The notes below the pieces were generated by a model, which saw nothing but the letters and a program-made list of their open reading frames with translations, was not told the DNA's origin and did no database searches. Below are positions 15,887-23,719 of a stretch of 28,230 nt of DNA, one piece after another. The position numbers and the translations under genes were made by a program. The DNA is from Fimenecus sp045531435 (lineage in GTDB: Bacteria; Bacillota; Clostridia; Oscillospirales; Acutalibacteraceae), in NCBI GenBank assembly GCA_045531435.1, contig JAZSDZ010000167.1:1-28230 (forward strand), given 5' to 3'. How positions within the stretch are numbered: position 1 is the stretch's first letter; each line of letters starts with the position of its first letter.

Positions 15887-17254
15887 ATGAATATTTTACA
15901 AAAAGCCCAAAGAACAATAATATTCCTTCTGAAATCAGCAATGTATGCTCTTCTTATCGGAACATTTTTTATAATTTTTGCAACTGAATATTCCTGGATT
16001 ATACGCTTGTCAAGAACAACAGGTGTTACTTTTGTTACATTCTGTGTCCTTGAATTGTCATTGGTTTCAATTTATGGTGGTTATGCTATTGGCAGGTTAA
16101 AGAGTAAGCCTATTATTACTTCTCTTTCACTTGCAACCGTTGCCACCGACCTTGTTGCACATCTTCAGCTTTGCATTATGAATGTCAATGAGAATAACAA
16201 TGACCATTTTGTGTATGAATCACCTGAGCTTCTTGTTTTGGTTATTGCTATTCAGTTTGCAATAATTGTCCTTTTCACATACCTTGGACAGGCTGTATAT
16301 TTTTCTATTAATAAGCCTGAAAAATGCTGTGTTATAACGAATTCGGAAATTGCACTCAATGCTATTGTACCAAAAATCAACCGATATAAAAAGCAATATA
16401 ATATTACGGATATGGTTCATTTCACATCACCAAACGTGTATGATATTATGATGGCTTGTGATACTGTTTTCATATATGAAGTTCCGACAAAGCAAAAGGT
16501 TTTATTTACGGAATTCTGTTATGCAAACAATAAGAATGTTTATTCAAGCTTTGAAATGTCAGATGTAATGCTTATGGGTGGCAAGTCAATTTTTCTTGAT
16601 GATAAGCCTATGGTTTCTGCTGTTATCCGTGATTTGACATTTGAACAGCGTTTCTTTAAACGTGCTATGGATATTGCGATTTCGCTTGTTGGTATTATTG
16701 TTACAGGTCCGATTATGCTTGTAACAGCAATTCTTATTAAGGCAGAGGATGGAGGAAATGTATTTTTCCGTCAGAAACGCGCAACAAAAGGCGGAAAGCT
16801 TTTTGATGTTTATAAATTCCGTACAATGACGGAAGTTGACAGTGTCAACGAATCTGCAAAAACAGACGACAAGCGAATTACTAAAATCGGTAAGTATCTC
16901 AGACTGTTCCGCATTGATGAGTTACCACAGTTTTTTAACATCCTTAAGGGTGATATGAGTGTGGTTGGTCCTCGTCCTGAAATGGTTGAGAATGTCAATA
17001 AATATACAGCAGAGCTTCCTGAATTTTCTTACAGATTAAAGGTTAAAGGTGGTCTTACAGGCTACGCTCAGATTGTGGGCAGATATAACACATCACCAAA
17101 AGATAAGCTTGTTCTTGACCTTATGTATATTGAAAAATATAGCCTGTGGCTTGATTTCAAGCTTATTTTACAGACAGTTACAGTCCTGTTCAAAGCAAGT
17201 GACAGTACAAAAGGTTTCAGTAATACTGAAAAGAAATATGAATTTACAGAATAA
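15887..17254 (+). CDS. Polyprenyl-phosphate sugar phosphotransferase (WbaP/PglC-type initiating transferase)
   Basis: Transfers a sugar-1-phosphate from a UDP-sugar to undecaprenyl phosphate at the cytoplasmic membrane, starting synthesis of a surface glycan. The protein is 455 residues from the ATG at 15887, fixed by GGAGG at 15876-15880. It has four hydrophobic spans in the first 135 residues, a CoA-binding-like middle domain (about 145-240), and a C-terminal monotopic sugar transferase domain. That domain has the re-entrant helix KRAMDIAISLVGIIVTGPIM (258-277), VFFRQKRATKGGKLFDVYKF (292-311), the catalytic Asp344-Glu345 dyad in RIDELPQFF, and DMSVVGPRPEM. No glycosyltransferases or flippase are adjacent, so the glycan is made elsewhere. 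The next gene encodes an LCP-like protein, a family that handles undecaprenyl-linked glycans. Confidence 0.92.
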   Translation: MNILQKAQRTIIFLLKSAMYALLIGTFFIIFATEYSWIIRLSRTTGVTFVTFCVLELSLVSIYGGYAIGRLKSKPIITSLSLATVATDLVAHLQLCIMNVNENNNDHFVYESPELLVLVIAIQFAIIVLFTYLGQAVYFSINKPEKCCVITNSEIALNAIVPKINRYKKQYNITDMVHFTSPNVYDIMMACDTVFIYEVPTKQKVLFTEFCYANNKNVYSSFEMSDVMLMGGKSIFLDDKPMVSAVIRDLTFEQRFFKRAMDIAISLVGIIVTGPIMLVTAILIKAEDGGNVFFRQKRATKGGKLFDVYKFRTMTEVDSVNESAKTDDKRITKIGKYLRLFRIDELPQFFNILKGDMSVVGPRPEMVENVNKYTAELPEFSYRLKVKGGLTGYAQIVGRYNTSPKDKLVLDLMYIEKYSLWLDFKLILQTVTVLFKASDSTKGFSNTEKKYEFTE

Positions 17255-17287
17255 AAGAGTTTCGCACGAAACTCTTTTATTCTATTG
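17251..17287 (+). terminator. Terminator after the sugar phosphotransferase gene
   Basis: ATAAAAGAGTTTC (17251-17263) pairs with GAAACTCTTTTAT (17268-17280), 13 pairs around a GCAC loop. The stem includes the stop codon of the gene, and the descending arm supplies its own T-run. It may work in both directions. Confidence 0.8.
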
Positions 17288-17313
17288 TTAATATGCTTTT
17301 TTTATGTTATACT
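17285..17313 (+). promoter_or_regulatory. Promoter of the LCP-like/transglutaminase/folate gene run
   Basis: TTGTTA (17285-17290), 17-base spacer, TATACT (17308-17313) with extended TGT. It is the only clear plus-strand promoter I found between 17280 and 22485, so it may serve seven genes. Confidence 0.65.
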
Positions 17314-17341
17314 AATTAAAATATTATAAAATTATGGTGTA

Positions 17342-18205
17342 ATGATGGAAAATAAAAATATCTTTTCACATGAAAATAAAACTAATAACAGATTAAAGCC
17401 ATTTATAATTACTTTTTGTATTTTTGTAATTGTGTTAGCAGTTTTTTCAGTTGTATTATTTATGTATTCACTTGATTTTGATATTAACAATCTTGTGGAA
17501 ACCTCAACTGAACAAATCGAAACAACAACCGAACAAACAAATGTAGTATATTCTGTTGAAGGTCTGACAGGAAAATCAGACATAATGTTTTTAATAACAG
17601 ACGAAAACGGTAAGGTGAAATCCGTATTCTGCACACTTATGGATTTCGATAATAAATCTTTTAAGGTGAAGCAGGTAGATGGTGATGCACAGTACCTTTT
17701 CGGCAAAAACTATATGAGTATAAGCAGCATTTATTCCGAAAACGGAATAGAGGGCTTGAATAAATATTTTGAGGATAATTGGGGTTTTACAACGAGTAAA
17801 TATGCAATTTTTACAGTATCCTCATTCCGAAAATTTCTTTCTGCATTTGATGGTATTTCAGTTACCGTAACAGAAAATGTGGATTTCAAGTCTCCTGAAT
17901 TTAATCTTGAACTTGATAAAGGCTATCAGGCTTTGTCAGGAGAAAAAGTACTAAATTATCTGATGATGTGCAGTGATGAGAACAAGGAAAGAGTTTTATG
18001 TGAAATAATATGTTCTGTTTTATTGCCTGAATATACGGATAAGGCAGACAGACTTTTCAAAAGATTTGCCAATTCTTGTGAAACAGATATTTCAGTAATT
18101 GATTTTTCCGATTCATATAATACATTGGAAACCTATTGTCATTCAGAGGATAAATTTAAACCTGTACCATATTTTGTGGAGGAAACAGATGAAGAAACTC
18201 CGTGA
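17342..18205 (+). CDS. Membrane-anchored LytR-CpsA-Psr-like protein, apparently catalytically degenerate
   Basis: A 287-residue protein with a cytoplasmic Lys-rich start, one membrane span (about 21-43) and a Thr/Glu-rich linker (TSTEQIETTTEQT), then an extracytoplasmic domain. That domain follows the order of the LCP fold: GKSDIMFLITDENGKVKSVF (about 77-96), SENGIEGLNKYFEDNWG, then SFRKFLSAFDGISVTVTENV, then LSGEKVLNYLMM near 200-211. LCP enzymes move undecaprenyl-linked glycans onto peptidoglycan. Here the usual SIPRDT block reads CTLMDF and the YVRxR block reads NYLMMCS, so the pyrophosphate-binding arginines seem lost. It may be a regulatory or binding relative. The ATG at 17342 (or 17345) has only a weak ribosome-binding site. 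The assignment is by pattern; a different fold is possible. Confidence 0.6.
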   Translation: MMENKNIFSHENKTNNRLKPFIITFCIFVIVLAVFSVVLFMYSLDFDINNLVETSTEQIETTTEQTNVVYSVEGLTGKSDIMFLITDENGKVKSVFCTLMDFDNKSFKVKQVDGDAQYLFGKNYMSISSIYSENGIEGLNKYFEDNWGFTTSKYAIFTVSSFRKFLSAFDGISVTVTENVDFKSPEFNLELDKGYQALSGEKVLNYLMMCSDENKERVLCEIICSVLLPEYTDKADRLFKRFANSCETDISVIDFSDSYNTLETYCHSEDKFKPVPYFVEETDEETP

Positions 18206-19352
18206 TGTAGTTATAACGCTTGTATCTTCTGTTATTCTGACTTCCTTGATACTTTTCGTTTATGACTCATATCTCAATATCCAGGAGCAAAAAGAGATTA
18301 AGGAGTCAATTCCAACGGCACAGGAACAAGCCCAGTTCCAAACTTTACTGGATGATAACACTTATTATTATTACAATCAATTAAGTGATAAGGATAAACA
18401 GGCGTATAGTGCCATTTATTCTGCTTTGTTAAACTTTGACGAGTCAGTTTTTGTTGCCTTGGATGAAAGCAGAATCAAAGATGTTTATGCAGCAGTTATA
18501 TACGACAATCCTCGCATTTTCTGGATTGAACGCAATTTCACTTATATTGTAAATGACAATTCAATTGAATTCAAACCGCAATATCGTTTCAATGAATTGG
18601 AAGCAGAAAACCTTTCAATCCGAATTGACCGTAAGGTCGAAAAGATTATTGCTGAAGCAAATACCTATCCTACTGAATATGAAAAAGAGTTGTATATCCA
18701 CGATTACATTTGTATGAATACAACCTATGACGATACTGTTGATGGCGACTCAATTTATGATGTGTTTATTAAGGGAAAAGCCGTTTGTGAGGGTTATGCA
18801 AAGGCTGTACAATTGCTTTTGGATGAGCTTGATATTGATAATTATCTCATTTCCGGTGATGGTATTTCTGAAAACAATCCGGGACCTCATATGTGGAATA
18901 TTGTGAATATCAACAATATGAATTATCACCTTGATGCAACGTGGAATGACAATGATGATACAAACGAAATCACATATTTTTATTTTAATATTAGTGACAG
19001 TACAATAAAAACTGACCATATTAATTTAAGTCCTGAAAATAATTTCTGCGTTACTGATGATGCGAATTATTATAATGTGAATAATGCCTATTATGATTCA
19101 TTCAACGGCTTTGACGAACACATTGAACGAAGTGCTGAACTGTTGCGAAATGGTGAAAATCACGTCGAATTTGTTTTTAAAAAAGATGATGACTACAACA
19201 GAGCGATAAATGACATTGAAAATGACAATGGCTTATTTTCATATATGCGTAGTGCATTGAAAAAAAGTGGAAGAAAAGCAGATATGACACAGATGAGTTA
19301 TATTTTAATTGAAGAACACAATTATCTTTGTATAGTATTTAAAGAGGAATGA
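18189..19352 (+). CDS. Membrane-anchored transglutaminase-like protein
   Basis: A 387-residue protein with a short cytoplasmic KKLR start, a signal-anchor span (about 8-25) and an extracytoplasmic region ending in a papain-like transglutaminase core. The triad appears as Cys200 in GKAVCEGYAKA, His234 in GPHMWNIV and Asp249 in NYHLDATWND. Bacterial relatives are mostly proteases or peptidase-like proteins at the cell surface; no substrate can be named. The start is the ATG at 18189, with GGAGG at 18178-18182; a longer in-frame start at 18099 would sit inside the previous gene. It overlaps the LCP-like gene by 17 bases and ends 4 bases before folE, so these three are surely cotranscribed. Confidence 0.82.
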   Translation: MKKLRDVVITLVSSVILTSLILFVYDSYLNIQEQKEIKESIPTAQEQAQFQTLLDDNTYYYYNQLSDKDKQAYSAIYSALLNFDESVFVALDESRIKDVYAAVIYDNPRIFWIERNFTYIVNDNSIEFKPQYRFNELEAENLSIRIDRKVEKIIAEANTYPTEYEKELYIHDYICMNTTYDDTVDGDSIYDVFIKGKAVCEGYAKAVQLLLDELDIDNYLISGDGISENNPGPHMWNIVNINNMNYHLDATWNDNDDTNEITYFYFNISDSTIKTDHINLSPENNFCVTDDANYYNVNNAYYDSFNGFDEHIERSAELLRNGENHVEFVFKKDDDYNRAINDIENDNGLFSYMRSALKKSGRKADMTQMSYILIEEHNYLCIVFKEE

Positions 19353-19356
19353 TAAA

Positions 19357-19914
19357 ATGGATAAACAACGAATTGAAAATGCCTTCCGTGAAATTTTAAT
19401 TGCAATAGGTGAAGACCCTGACAGAGAAGGATTGCAGGAAACTCCGAAAAGAGTTGCCAATATGTATGAGGAAATTTTTTCAGGACTTACTGAAAACCCT
19501 GAAAAACATCTTAAAATGTTCCGTGAAGGTCAAAGCGATGAAATAGTAATTGTCCGTGACATTCCTATGTATTCAATGTGTGAGCATCATTTTTTGCCTT
19601 TTGTAGGCAAAGCACATATTGCGTATATTCCAAACGATGACGGACTTGTAATCGGACTTTCTAAACTTGCAAGAATTGTAAATACATTTGCTCGTCGTCC
19701 ACAGTTGCAGGAACGACTTACAGCACAGATTGCCGATTTTATTGAGAAGGAAATGAATCCTAAGGGCGTTGCTGTTGTTGTTGAGGCAGAGCATCTTTGT
19801 ATGACAATGCGTGGTATAAAGGCTGCAGGCTCACAGACACAGACATCTGCTATAAGAGGAACAATGCGAAAGGATGCAAGGACAAGAGCCGAGGTTATGA
19901 CTCTTTTGGATTAA
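19357..19914 (+). CDS. folE: GTP cyclohydrolase I
   Basis: Converts GTP to 7,8-dihydroneopterin triphosphate, the first step of folate synthesis. The protein is 185 residues, the compact bacterial length. Zinc ligands are Cys75 and His78 in MCEHHFLPF and Cys148 in EAEHLCMTMRG. DREGLQETPKRVANMYEE (23-40) and GLSKLARIV (100-108) are family signatures. AGAGG precedes the ATG, and the gene starts only 4 bases after the transglutaminase-like gene. It leads a folE-folP-folB-folK block in pathway-related order. Confidence 0.97.
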   Translation: MDKQRIENAFREILIAIGEDPDREGLQETPKRVANMYEEIFSGLTENPEKHLKMFREGQSDEIVIVRDIPMYSMCEHHFLPFVGKAHIAYIPNDDGLVIGLSKLARIVNTFARRPQLQERLTAQIADFIEKEMNPKGVAVVVEAEHLCMTMRGIKAAGSQTQTSAIRGTMRKDARTRAEVMTLLD

Positions 19915-19915
19915 G

Positions 19916-20743
19916 ATGATTTTTTCAGGTGAAAATTTTAACTTTGAATTAGGTAAAAAGACATATATAATGGGCATTCTCAATGTGACTGATGACTCTT
20001 TTTTTGATGGTGGAAAATACAATTCACCAAAAAAGGCAGTTGAACACGTGAAAGGAATGCTCCTTGATGGTGCAGATATTATTGACATCGGCGCTCATTC
20101 GACACGCCCTAATCACAAGGTATTGACTTCTGATGAAGAGCTTGAAATAATCAAAAACTACTTGCCGTTAGTTTATAAGGAAACAAATGCAGTCATTTCT
20201 GTTGATACGTTTTATCCATCAGTTGCAAGGTATGCGCTGGATAACGGTGCTTCAATAATCAATGATGTAAGTGGTACACTCAATAAAGAAATGGCTCAGC
20301 TTGTAAAGGAATATAACTGTGGCTGGGTTATAATGCATAACGGTGGTGGAGATTCATCAACGGTTGTTGAGTACAAAAAGGATATAATTGATGAAGTTAA
20401 TGATTTCTTTTCACTTATGAAAAAGAAATGTGCTGCTTTTGGAATAAGTGAAAATCAACTTTGTTTTGATGTAGGAATTGGATTCGGTAAATCTCACGAA
20501 CAGAATTTAAAATTAATCAAAGAATTAAAGAAAGTCAATACAGATGGCGTTGCTATGCTAATGGCACTTTCTTCAAAACGAGTAGTTTCAATTTCAACAA
20601 ATGCTGAAAAAGAAGATTTGATTTTCGGCACAATTTCAGGAAATACAATTGCCATTTCAGGTGGTGCTGATATAATCAGAGTTCATAATGTTAAGGAAAA
20701 TGCTTTATCTGCAAAAATGACAGACGCAATAGTGAGAGGGTAG
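19916..20743 (+). CDS. folP: Dihydropteroate synthase, divergent active-site loops
   Basis: Condenses 6-hydroxymethyl-7,8-dihydropterin diphosphate with p-aminobenzoate; it is the sulfonamide target. The protein is 275 residues. Core residues are present: MGILNVT (19-25), Arg64 in STRP, Asp97 in SVDTF, Asn116 in INDVSG, Asp185 in FDVGIGFGK, Lys221, and Arg255/His257 in RVHNV. Several normally conserved loop residues differ: loop 1 reads NVTDDSF rather than NVTPDSF, GGESTRPG is GAHSTRPN, MHxRG is MHNGG, and the SRKS block is SSKRVV. It starts one base after the folE stop and has no clear ribosome-binding site, suggesting coupled translation. Its neighbours make the folate role firm even so. 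Confidence 0.92.
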   Translation: MIFSGENFNFELGKKTYIMGILNVTDDSFFDGGKYNSPKKAVEHVKGMLLDGADIIDIGAHSTRPNHKVLTSDEELEIIKNYLPLVYKETNAVISVDTFYPSVARYALDNGASIINDVSGTLNKEMAQLVKEYNCGWVIMHNGGGDSSTVVEYKKDIIDEVNDFFSLMKKKCAAFGISENQLCFDVGIGFGKSHEQNLKLIKELKKVNTDGVAMLMALSSKRVVSISTNAEKEDLIFGTISGNTIAISGGADIIRVHNVKENALSAKMTDAIVRG

Positions 20744-20744
20744 T

Positions 20745-21107
20745 ATGGATAAAATTATTGTTAAGGGCTTAAAACTTTATTGTTATCACGGTGTCAATCC
20801 CGAAGAAAAAGAGGACGGACAGAATTTCATTTTTGATATTGATGCAGGTGTGGATTTAACAGCACCTTGTATGACTGATAATGTTGACGATACAGTCAGC
20901 TATGCAAAAATCATTAAAACTGTTCGCAGAGTGGCACAGAGTGAAAAAAATGACTTACTTGAGCGTGTTACACAGAGAGTTGCAGACGAGCTTTTTTCGG
21001 AATTCCCGAAAATCAATTCTCTCGTTATAACCTTAAAAAAGCCTGAAGCACCGATTAAAGCCGATTTCGATTATGTTGCAGTTACAATTGAGAGGACAAG
21101 AAAATGA
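20745..21107 (+). CDS. folB: Dihydroneopterin aldolase
   Basis: Cleaves 7,8-dihydroneopterin to 6-hydroxymethyl-7,8-dihydropterin and glycolaldehyde; it forms an octamer. The protein is 120 residues, normal length. The signature GLKLYCYHGVNPEEKEDGQ (9-27) carries the substrate-binding Glu of EEKEDGQ, VSYAKI (51-56) has the conserved Tyr, and LKKPEAPI near 97-104 holds the catalytic Lys. It starts one base after folP and overlaps folK by 4 bases (ATGA), so the block is translationally coupled. Confidence 0.95.
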   Translation: MDKIIVKGLKLYCYHGVNPEEKEDGQNFIFDIDAGVDLTAPCMTDNVDDTVSYAKIIKTVRRVAQSEKNDLLERVTQRVADELFSEFPKINSLVITLKKPEAPIKADFDYVAVTIERTRK

Positions 21108-21598
21108 AGGCATATTTAGGTGTTGGAACAAATATCGGCGACAGAATGAAGAATCTTCAGGATTCAATTGATTCCCTTAACCTTTTGCCAATGACAAGTG
21201 TTACAGATGTGTCAGATATTTATGAAACTGACCCTGTGGGTTATGATAATCAGGACGATTTTCTTAATATTGTTGTTGAGATTCAGACTGAACTCAATCC
21301 CCATAATCTTTTGGGTGCATGTCTTGGTATTGAAGCAGGATTTGGCAGAGTGAGAACAATAAAAAATGGTCCTCGTATTATCGATATGGACCTTCTGATA
21401 TATGAAAATGAGCAAGTTGATACAAAAACTTTGATTTTACCTCATCCGAGAATTATGGAAAGGAACTTTGTGCTTAAACCCTTGCTTGATTTAAATTTCA
21501 ATAATTCATTGATAAGCAGAGAAATGGTACAAGCAAAAGTAACTAATGATGGTGTAAGATTTTACTGTTCAAAAAACAAATTAAGTATAAATAAATAG
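21104..21598 (+). CDS. folK: 2-amino-4-hydroxy-6-hydroxymethyldihydropteridine diphosphokinase
   Basis: Transfers pyrophosphate from ATP to 6-hydroxymethyl-7,8-dihydropterin, giving the FolP substrate. The protein is 164 residues. YLGVGTNIGDRMKNLQDSI (3-21), IYETDPVGYDNQDDFLN (41-57) and the HPPK signature NGPRIIDMDLLIYE (about 89-102) are all present, followed by LPHPRIMERNFVLKPLLDL. The two Asp residues in DMDLL bind magnesium. It overlaps folB by 4 bases and the exonuclease gene follows after 14 bases. Confidence 0.96.
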   Translation: MKAYLGVGTNIGDRMKNLQDSIDSLNLLPMTSVTDVSDIYETDPVGYDNQDDFLNIVVEIQTELNPHNLLGACLGIEAGFGRVRTIKNGPRIIDMDLLIYENEQVDTKTLILPHPRIMERNFVLKPLLDLNFNNSLISREMVQAKVTNDGVRFYCSKNKLSINK

Positions 21599-21612
21599 AT
21601 TTTGGGTGTGTT

Positions 21613-22485
21613 ATGTATTTTGTAATTATGGATTTGGAGTGGAATAACTCTTTTAATAAAATTACGCAGAAGTTTATGAATGAAATCATTGAATTCGGTG
21701 CTGTAAAGCTTGATTGCAATCTGAATCAGGTGGATACATTTTCCGAATTGATTAAGCCTGTTGTTTCAAAGAAACTTCATTCACGAATTAAACATCTGAC
21801 AAATCTTTCAAATGATGATGTCCGTGGGGGAAAGCCCTTTTTAACAGTCGTTAAGGATTTCGCTGAATGGGTAGGGGATGACGCTGTTGTTATGTCCTGG
21901 GGCGATACAGACCTTCATACTCTTCTTACAAATTTCAAATGGTTTTTAAAGAAGGACAGTATTGATTTTATCAAGAAATATGTGGACCTTCAAAAGTATT
22001 GTCAGTCCTTTATAAATATGGAAAATATTCAACAGGCAGGACTTTCTTATGCTGCCGATTGTCTTGGAATTGATTCTGAAAAGTTTCCACATCACCGAGC
22101 ACTTGATGACAGCCTTTTAAGTTCAGAATGCTTTAAAAAGGTGTATGACGAAGAAAAGTTCAGTACATACATCAAGGAATGTGACCTTGACTTTTATAAA
22201 CGACTTGTTTTCCATCCTTATGTTATTAAAAGCAGAAATGACCCGTTAATTGACCAGAATCAGTTTAATTGTTTCTGTGAAATTTGTGGTGGCAAAGTTA
22301 AGACAATTAAAAAATGGAAGTTTATGAATCAGTCTTTTCGTGGAATTTTTTATTGTGAGAATTGTGACCGTGAATTTAAAGTCAGCCTGAGATTTAAAAA
22401 ATTCTATGACTACATAGATATAAAACGCAGTTATTCCGAAGTAGTCCACACAAAAGAAGAACCCGAAACAACAGAAGATAAATAA
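21613..22485 (+). CDS. DEDDh-type 3'-5' exonuclease with C-terminal zinc ribbon
   Basis: A 290-residue predicted nuclease of the RNase T/ERI-1/KapD group that removes nucleotides from 3' ends using two metals. The DEDDh residues are Asp7 and Glu9 in VIMDLEWN, Asp98 or Asp100 in WGDTDLHTL, and His161/Asp165 in HHRALDD. After the exonuclease core (about 1-180) comes a linker and a treble-clef or zinc-ribbon unit with Cys222, Cys225, Cys248 and Cys251 (CEICGG and YCENCDREF). That unit probably binds nucleic acid or stabilises the fold. Substrate (RNA or DNA) is unknown. It is the last gene of the folate run, 14 bases after folK, with only a weak GGGTGTG ahead of the ATG. Confidence 0.85.
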   Translation: MYFVIMDLEWNNSFNKITQKFMNEIIEFGAVKLDCNLNQVDTFSELIKPVVSKKLHSRIKHLTNLSNDDVRGGKPFLTVVKDFAEWVGDDAVVMSWGDTDLHTLLTNFKWFLKKDSIDFIKKYVDLQKYCQSFINMENIQQAGLSYAADCLGIDSEKFPHHRALDDSLLSSECFKKVYDEEKFSTYIKECDLDFYKRLVFHPYVIKSRNDPLIDQNQFNCFCEICGGKVKTIKKWKFMNQSFRGIFYCENCDREFKVSLRFKKFYDYIDIKRSYSEVVHTKEEPETTEDK

Positions 22486-22489
22486 TAAA

Positions 22490-22530
22490 AATCCCTTGTA
22501 GTAAGTTTTTACTACAAGGGATTCTTTTCT
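22490..22530. terminator. Bidirectional terminator between the exonuclease and serA
   Basis: AATCCCTTGTAGTAA (22490-22504) pairs perfectly with its complement at 22509-22523 around a GTTT loop: 15 pairs. On the plus strand CTTTTCTATGTTTTT follows; on the minus strand TTTTATTATTT follows. It ends the folate run and the convergent serC-serA operon. Confidence 0.9.
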
Positions 22531-22543
22531 ATGTTTTTAACTA

Positions 22544-23707
22544 TTATTTAATAACTCTGATACGGATTATACCGTTAATTTTCTTTAATGCTTCAATTGC
22601 TTCAGGTGATGCCTTTGTGTCAGAATCAATTACTGTGTAAGCATATTCGCCCTTTGACTTATTAACCATATTGTCAATATTAACATCTTCATTTGCAAGA
22701 CCTGATGTAATCTTGCTTACAATACCTGAAATATTCTTGTGCATAATTGTGAGTCTGTGTTTATCACAAGCACCAAGAGAAACAGCAGGGTAGTTGACTG
22801 AATTTACAATTGAACCGTTTTCAAGATAATCAGCAATCTGGTCAACTGCCATCATAGCACAATTGTCCTCTGACTCAGGAGTTGAAGCACCAAGGTGAGG
22901 AATAGCAATAACACCTGTTGCACCGATAACTGCATCATTTGGAAAGTCAGTAACATATGCTGCAACCTTACCATTTTCAAGAGCTGCAAGAATGCTGTCT
23001 GTATCAACAAGCTCACCACGGGCAAAGTTAAGAATTCTGACTTCATCCTTCATTGTAGCAATTGTGTCTGCATTGATAAGACCTCTTGTGCTGTCGTTGA
23101 GAGGTAAGTGGAGAGTGATATAATCACTTTCAGTATAGATAGTGTTAAGATTATCTGTAAGCTTTACATGGTGATTAAGTGTAATACTCTGTGCAACTGA
23201 AAGGTATGGGTCATAACCGACAACCTTCATACCAAGAGCAGCTGCTGCATTAGCAACAAGAATACCGATAGCACCAAGACCGATAACACCAAGAGTTTTA
23301 CCCTTGATTTCAGGACCTGCAAAAGCACTCTTACCTTTTTCAACGTCCTTTGGTACTGTGTCACCGTTACCCTTTAAAGTCTTTGCCCATTCAATAGCAG
23401 GAATAACCTTTCTTGAAGAAAGGAAAAGACCTGTAAGAACAAGTTCCTTAACAGCGTTTGCATTAGCACCCGGAGTATTGAAAACAACAATACCTGCTTC
23501 ACTGCATTTGTCAATAGGAATATTGTTTACACCTGCACCTGCTCTTGCAATAGCAAGTGTATTTGCATCAAGCTCCATATCGTGCATTGATGCTGAACGA
23601 ACGAGAATTGCATCAGGATTAGCTATTTCAGTAGCACAGTTATATTCAGCGCTGAAACGGCAAAGACCTGTTTCAGAAATTTTATTTAAAGTTAAAATGT
23701 TATACAT
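22544..23707 (-). CDS. serA: D-3-phosphoglycerate dehydrogenase
   Basis: Oxidises 3-phosphoglycerate to 3-phosphohydroxypyruvate with NAD+, the first step of serine synthesis. The protein is 387 residues: a short N-terminal substrate-binding part, a Rossmann domain with GVIGLGAIG near 141-149, ILNFARGELVDTDSILAAL with the catalytic Arg region, and IPHLGASTPESEDN with the catalytic His. A C-terminal ACT domain (about 318-387, RLTIMHKNISGIV onward) suggests allosteric control by serine. The longer N-terminal and intervening domains of the mycobacterial form are absent. AAGGAG lies just upstream of the ATG, and the gap to serC is 12 bases. Confidence 0.95.
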   Translation of the reverse strand: MYNILTLNKISETGLCRFSAEYNCATEIANPDAILVRSASMHDMELDANTLAIARAGAGVNNIPIDKCSEAGIVVFNTPGANANAVKELVLTGLFLSSRKVIPAIEWAKTLKGNGDTVPKDVEKGKSAFAGPEIKGKTLGVIGLGAIGILVANAAAALGMKVVGYDPYLSVAQSITLNHHVKLTDNLNTIYTESDYITLHLPLNDSTRGLINADTIATMKDEVRILNFARGELVDTDSILAALENGKVAAYVTDFPNDAVIGATGVIAIPHLGASTPESEDNCAMMAVDQIADYLENGSIVNSVNYPAVSLGACDKHRLTIMHKNISGIVSKITSGLANEDVNIDNMVNKSKGEYAYTVIDSDTKASPEAIEALKKINGIIRIRVIK

Positions 23708-23719
23708 AATTGTTTCTCC

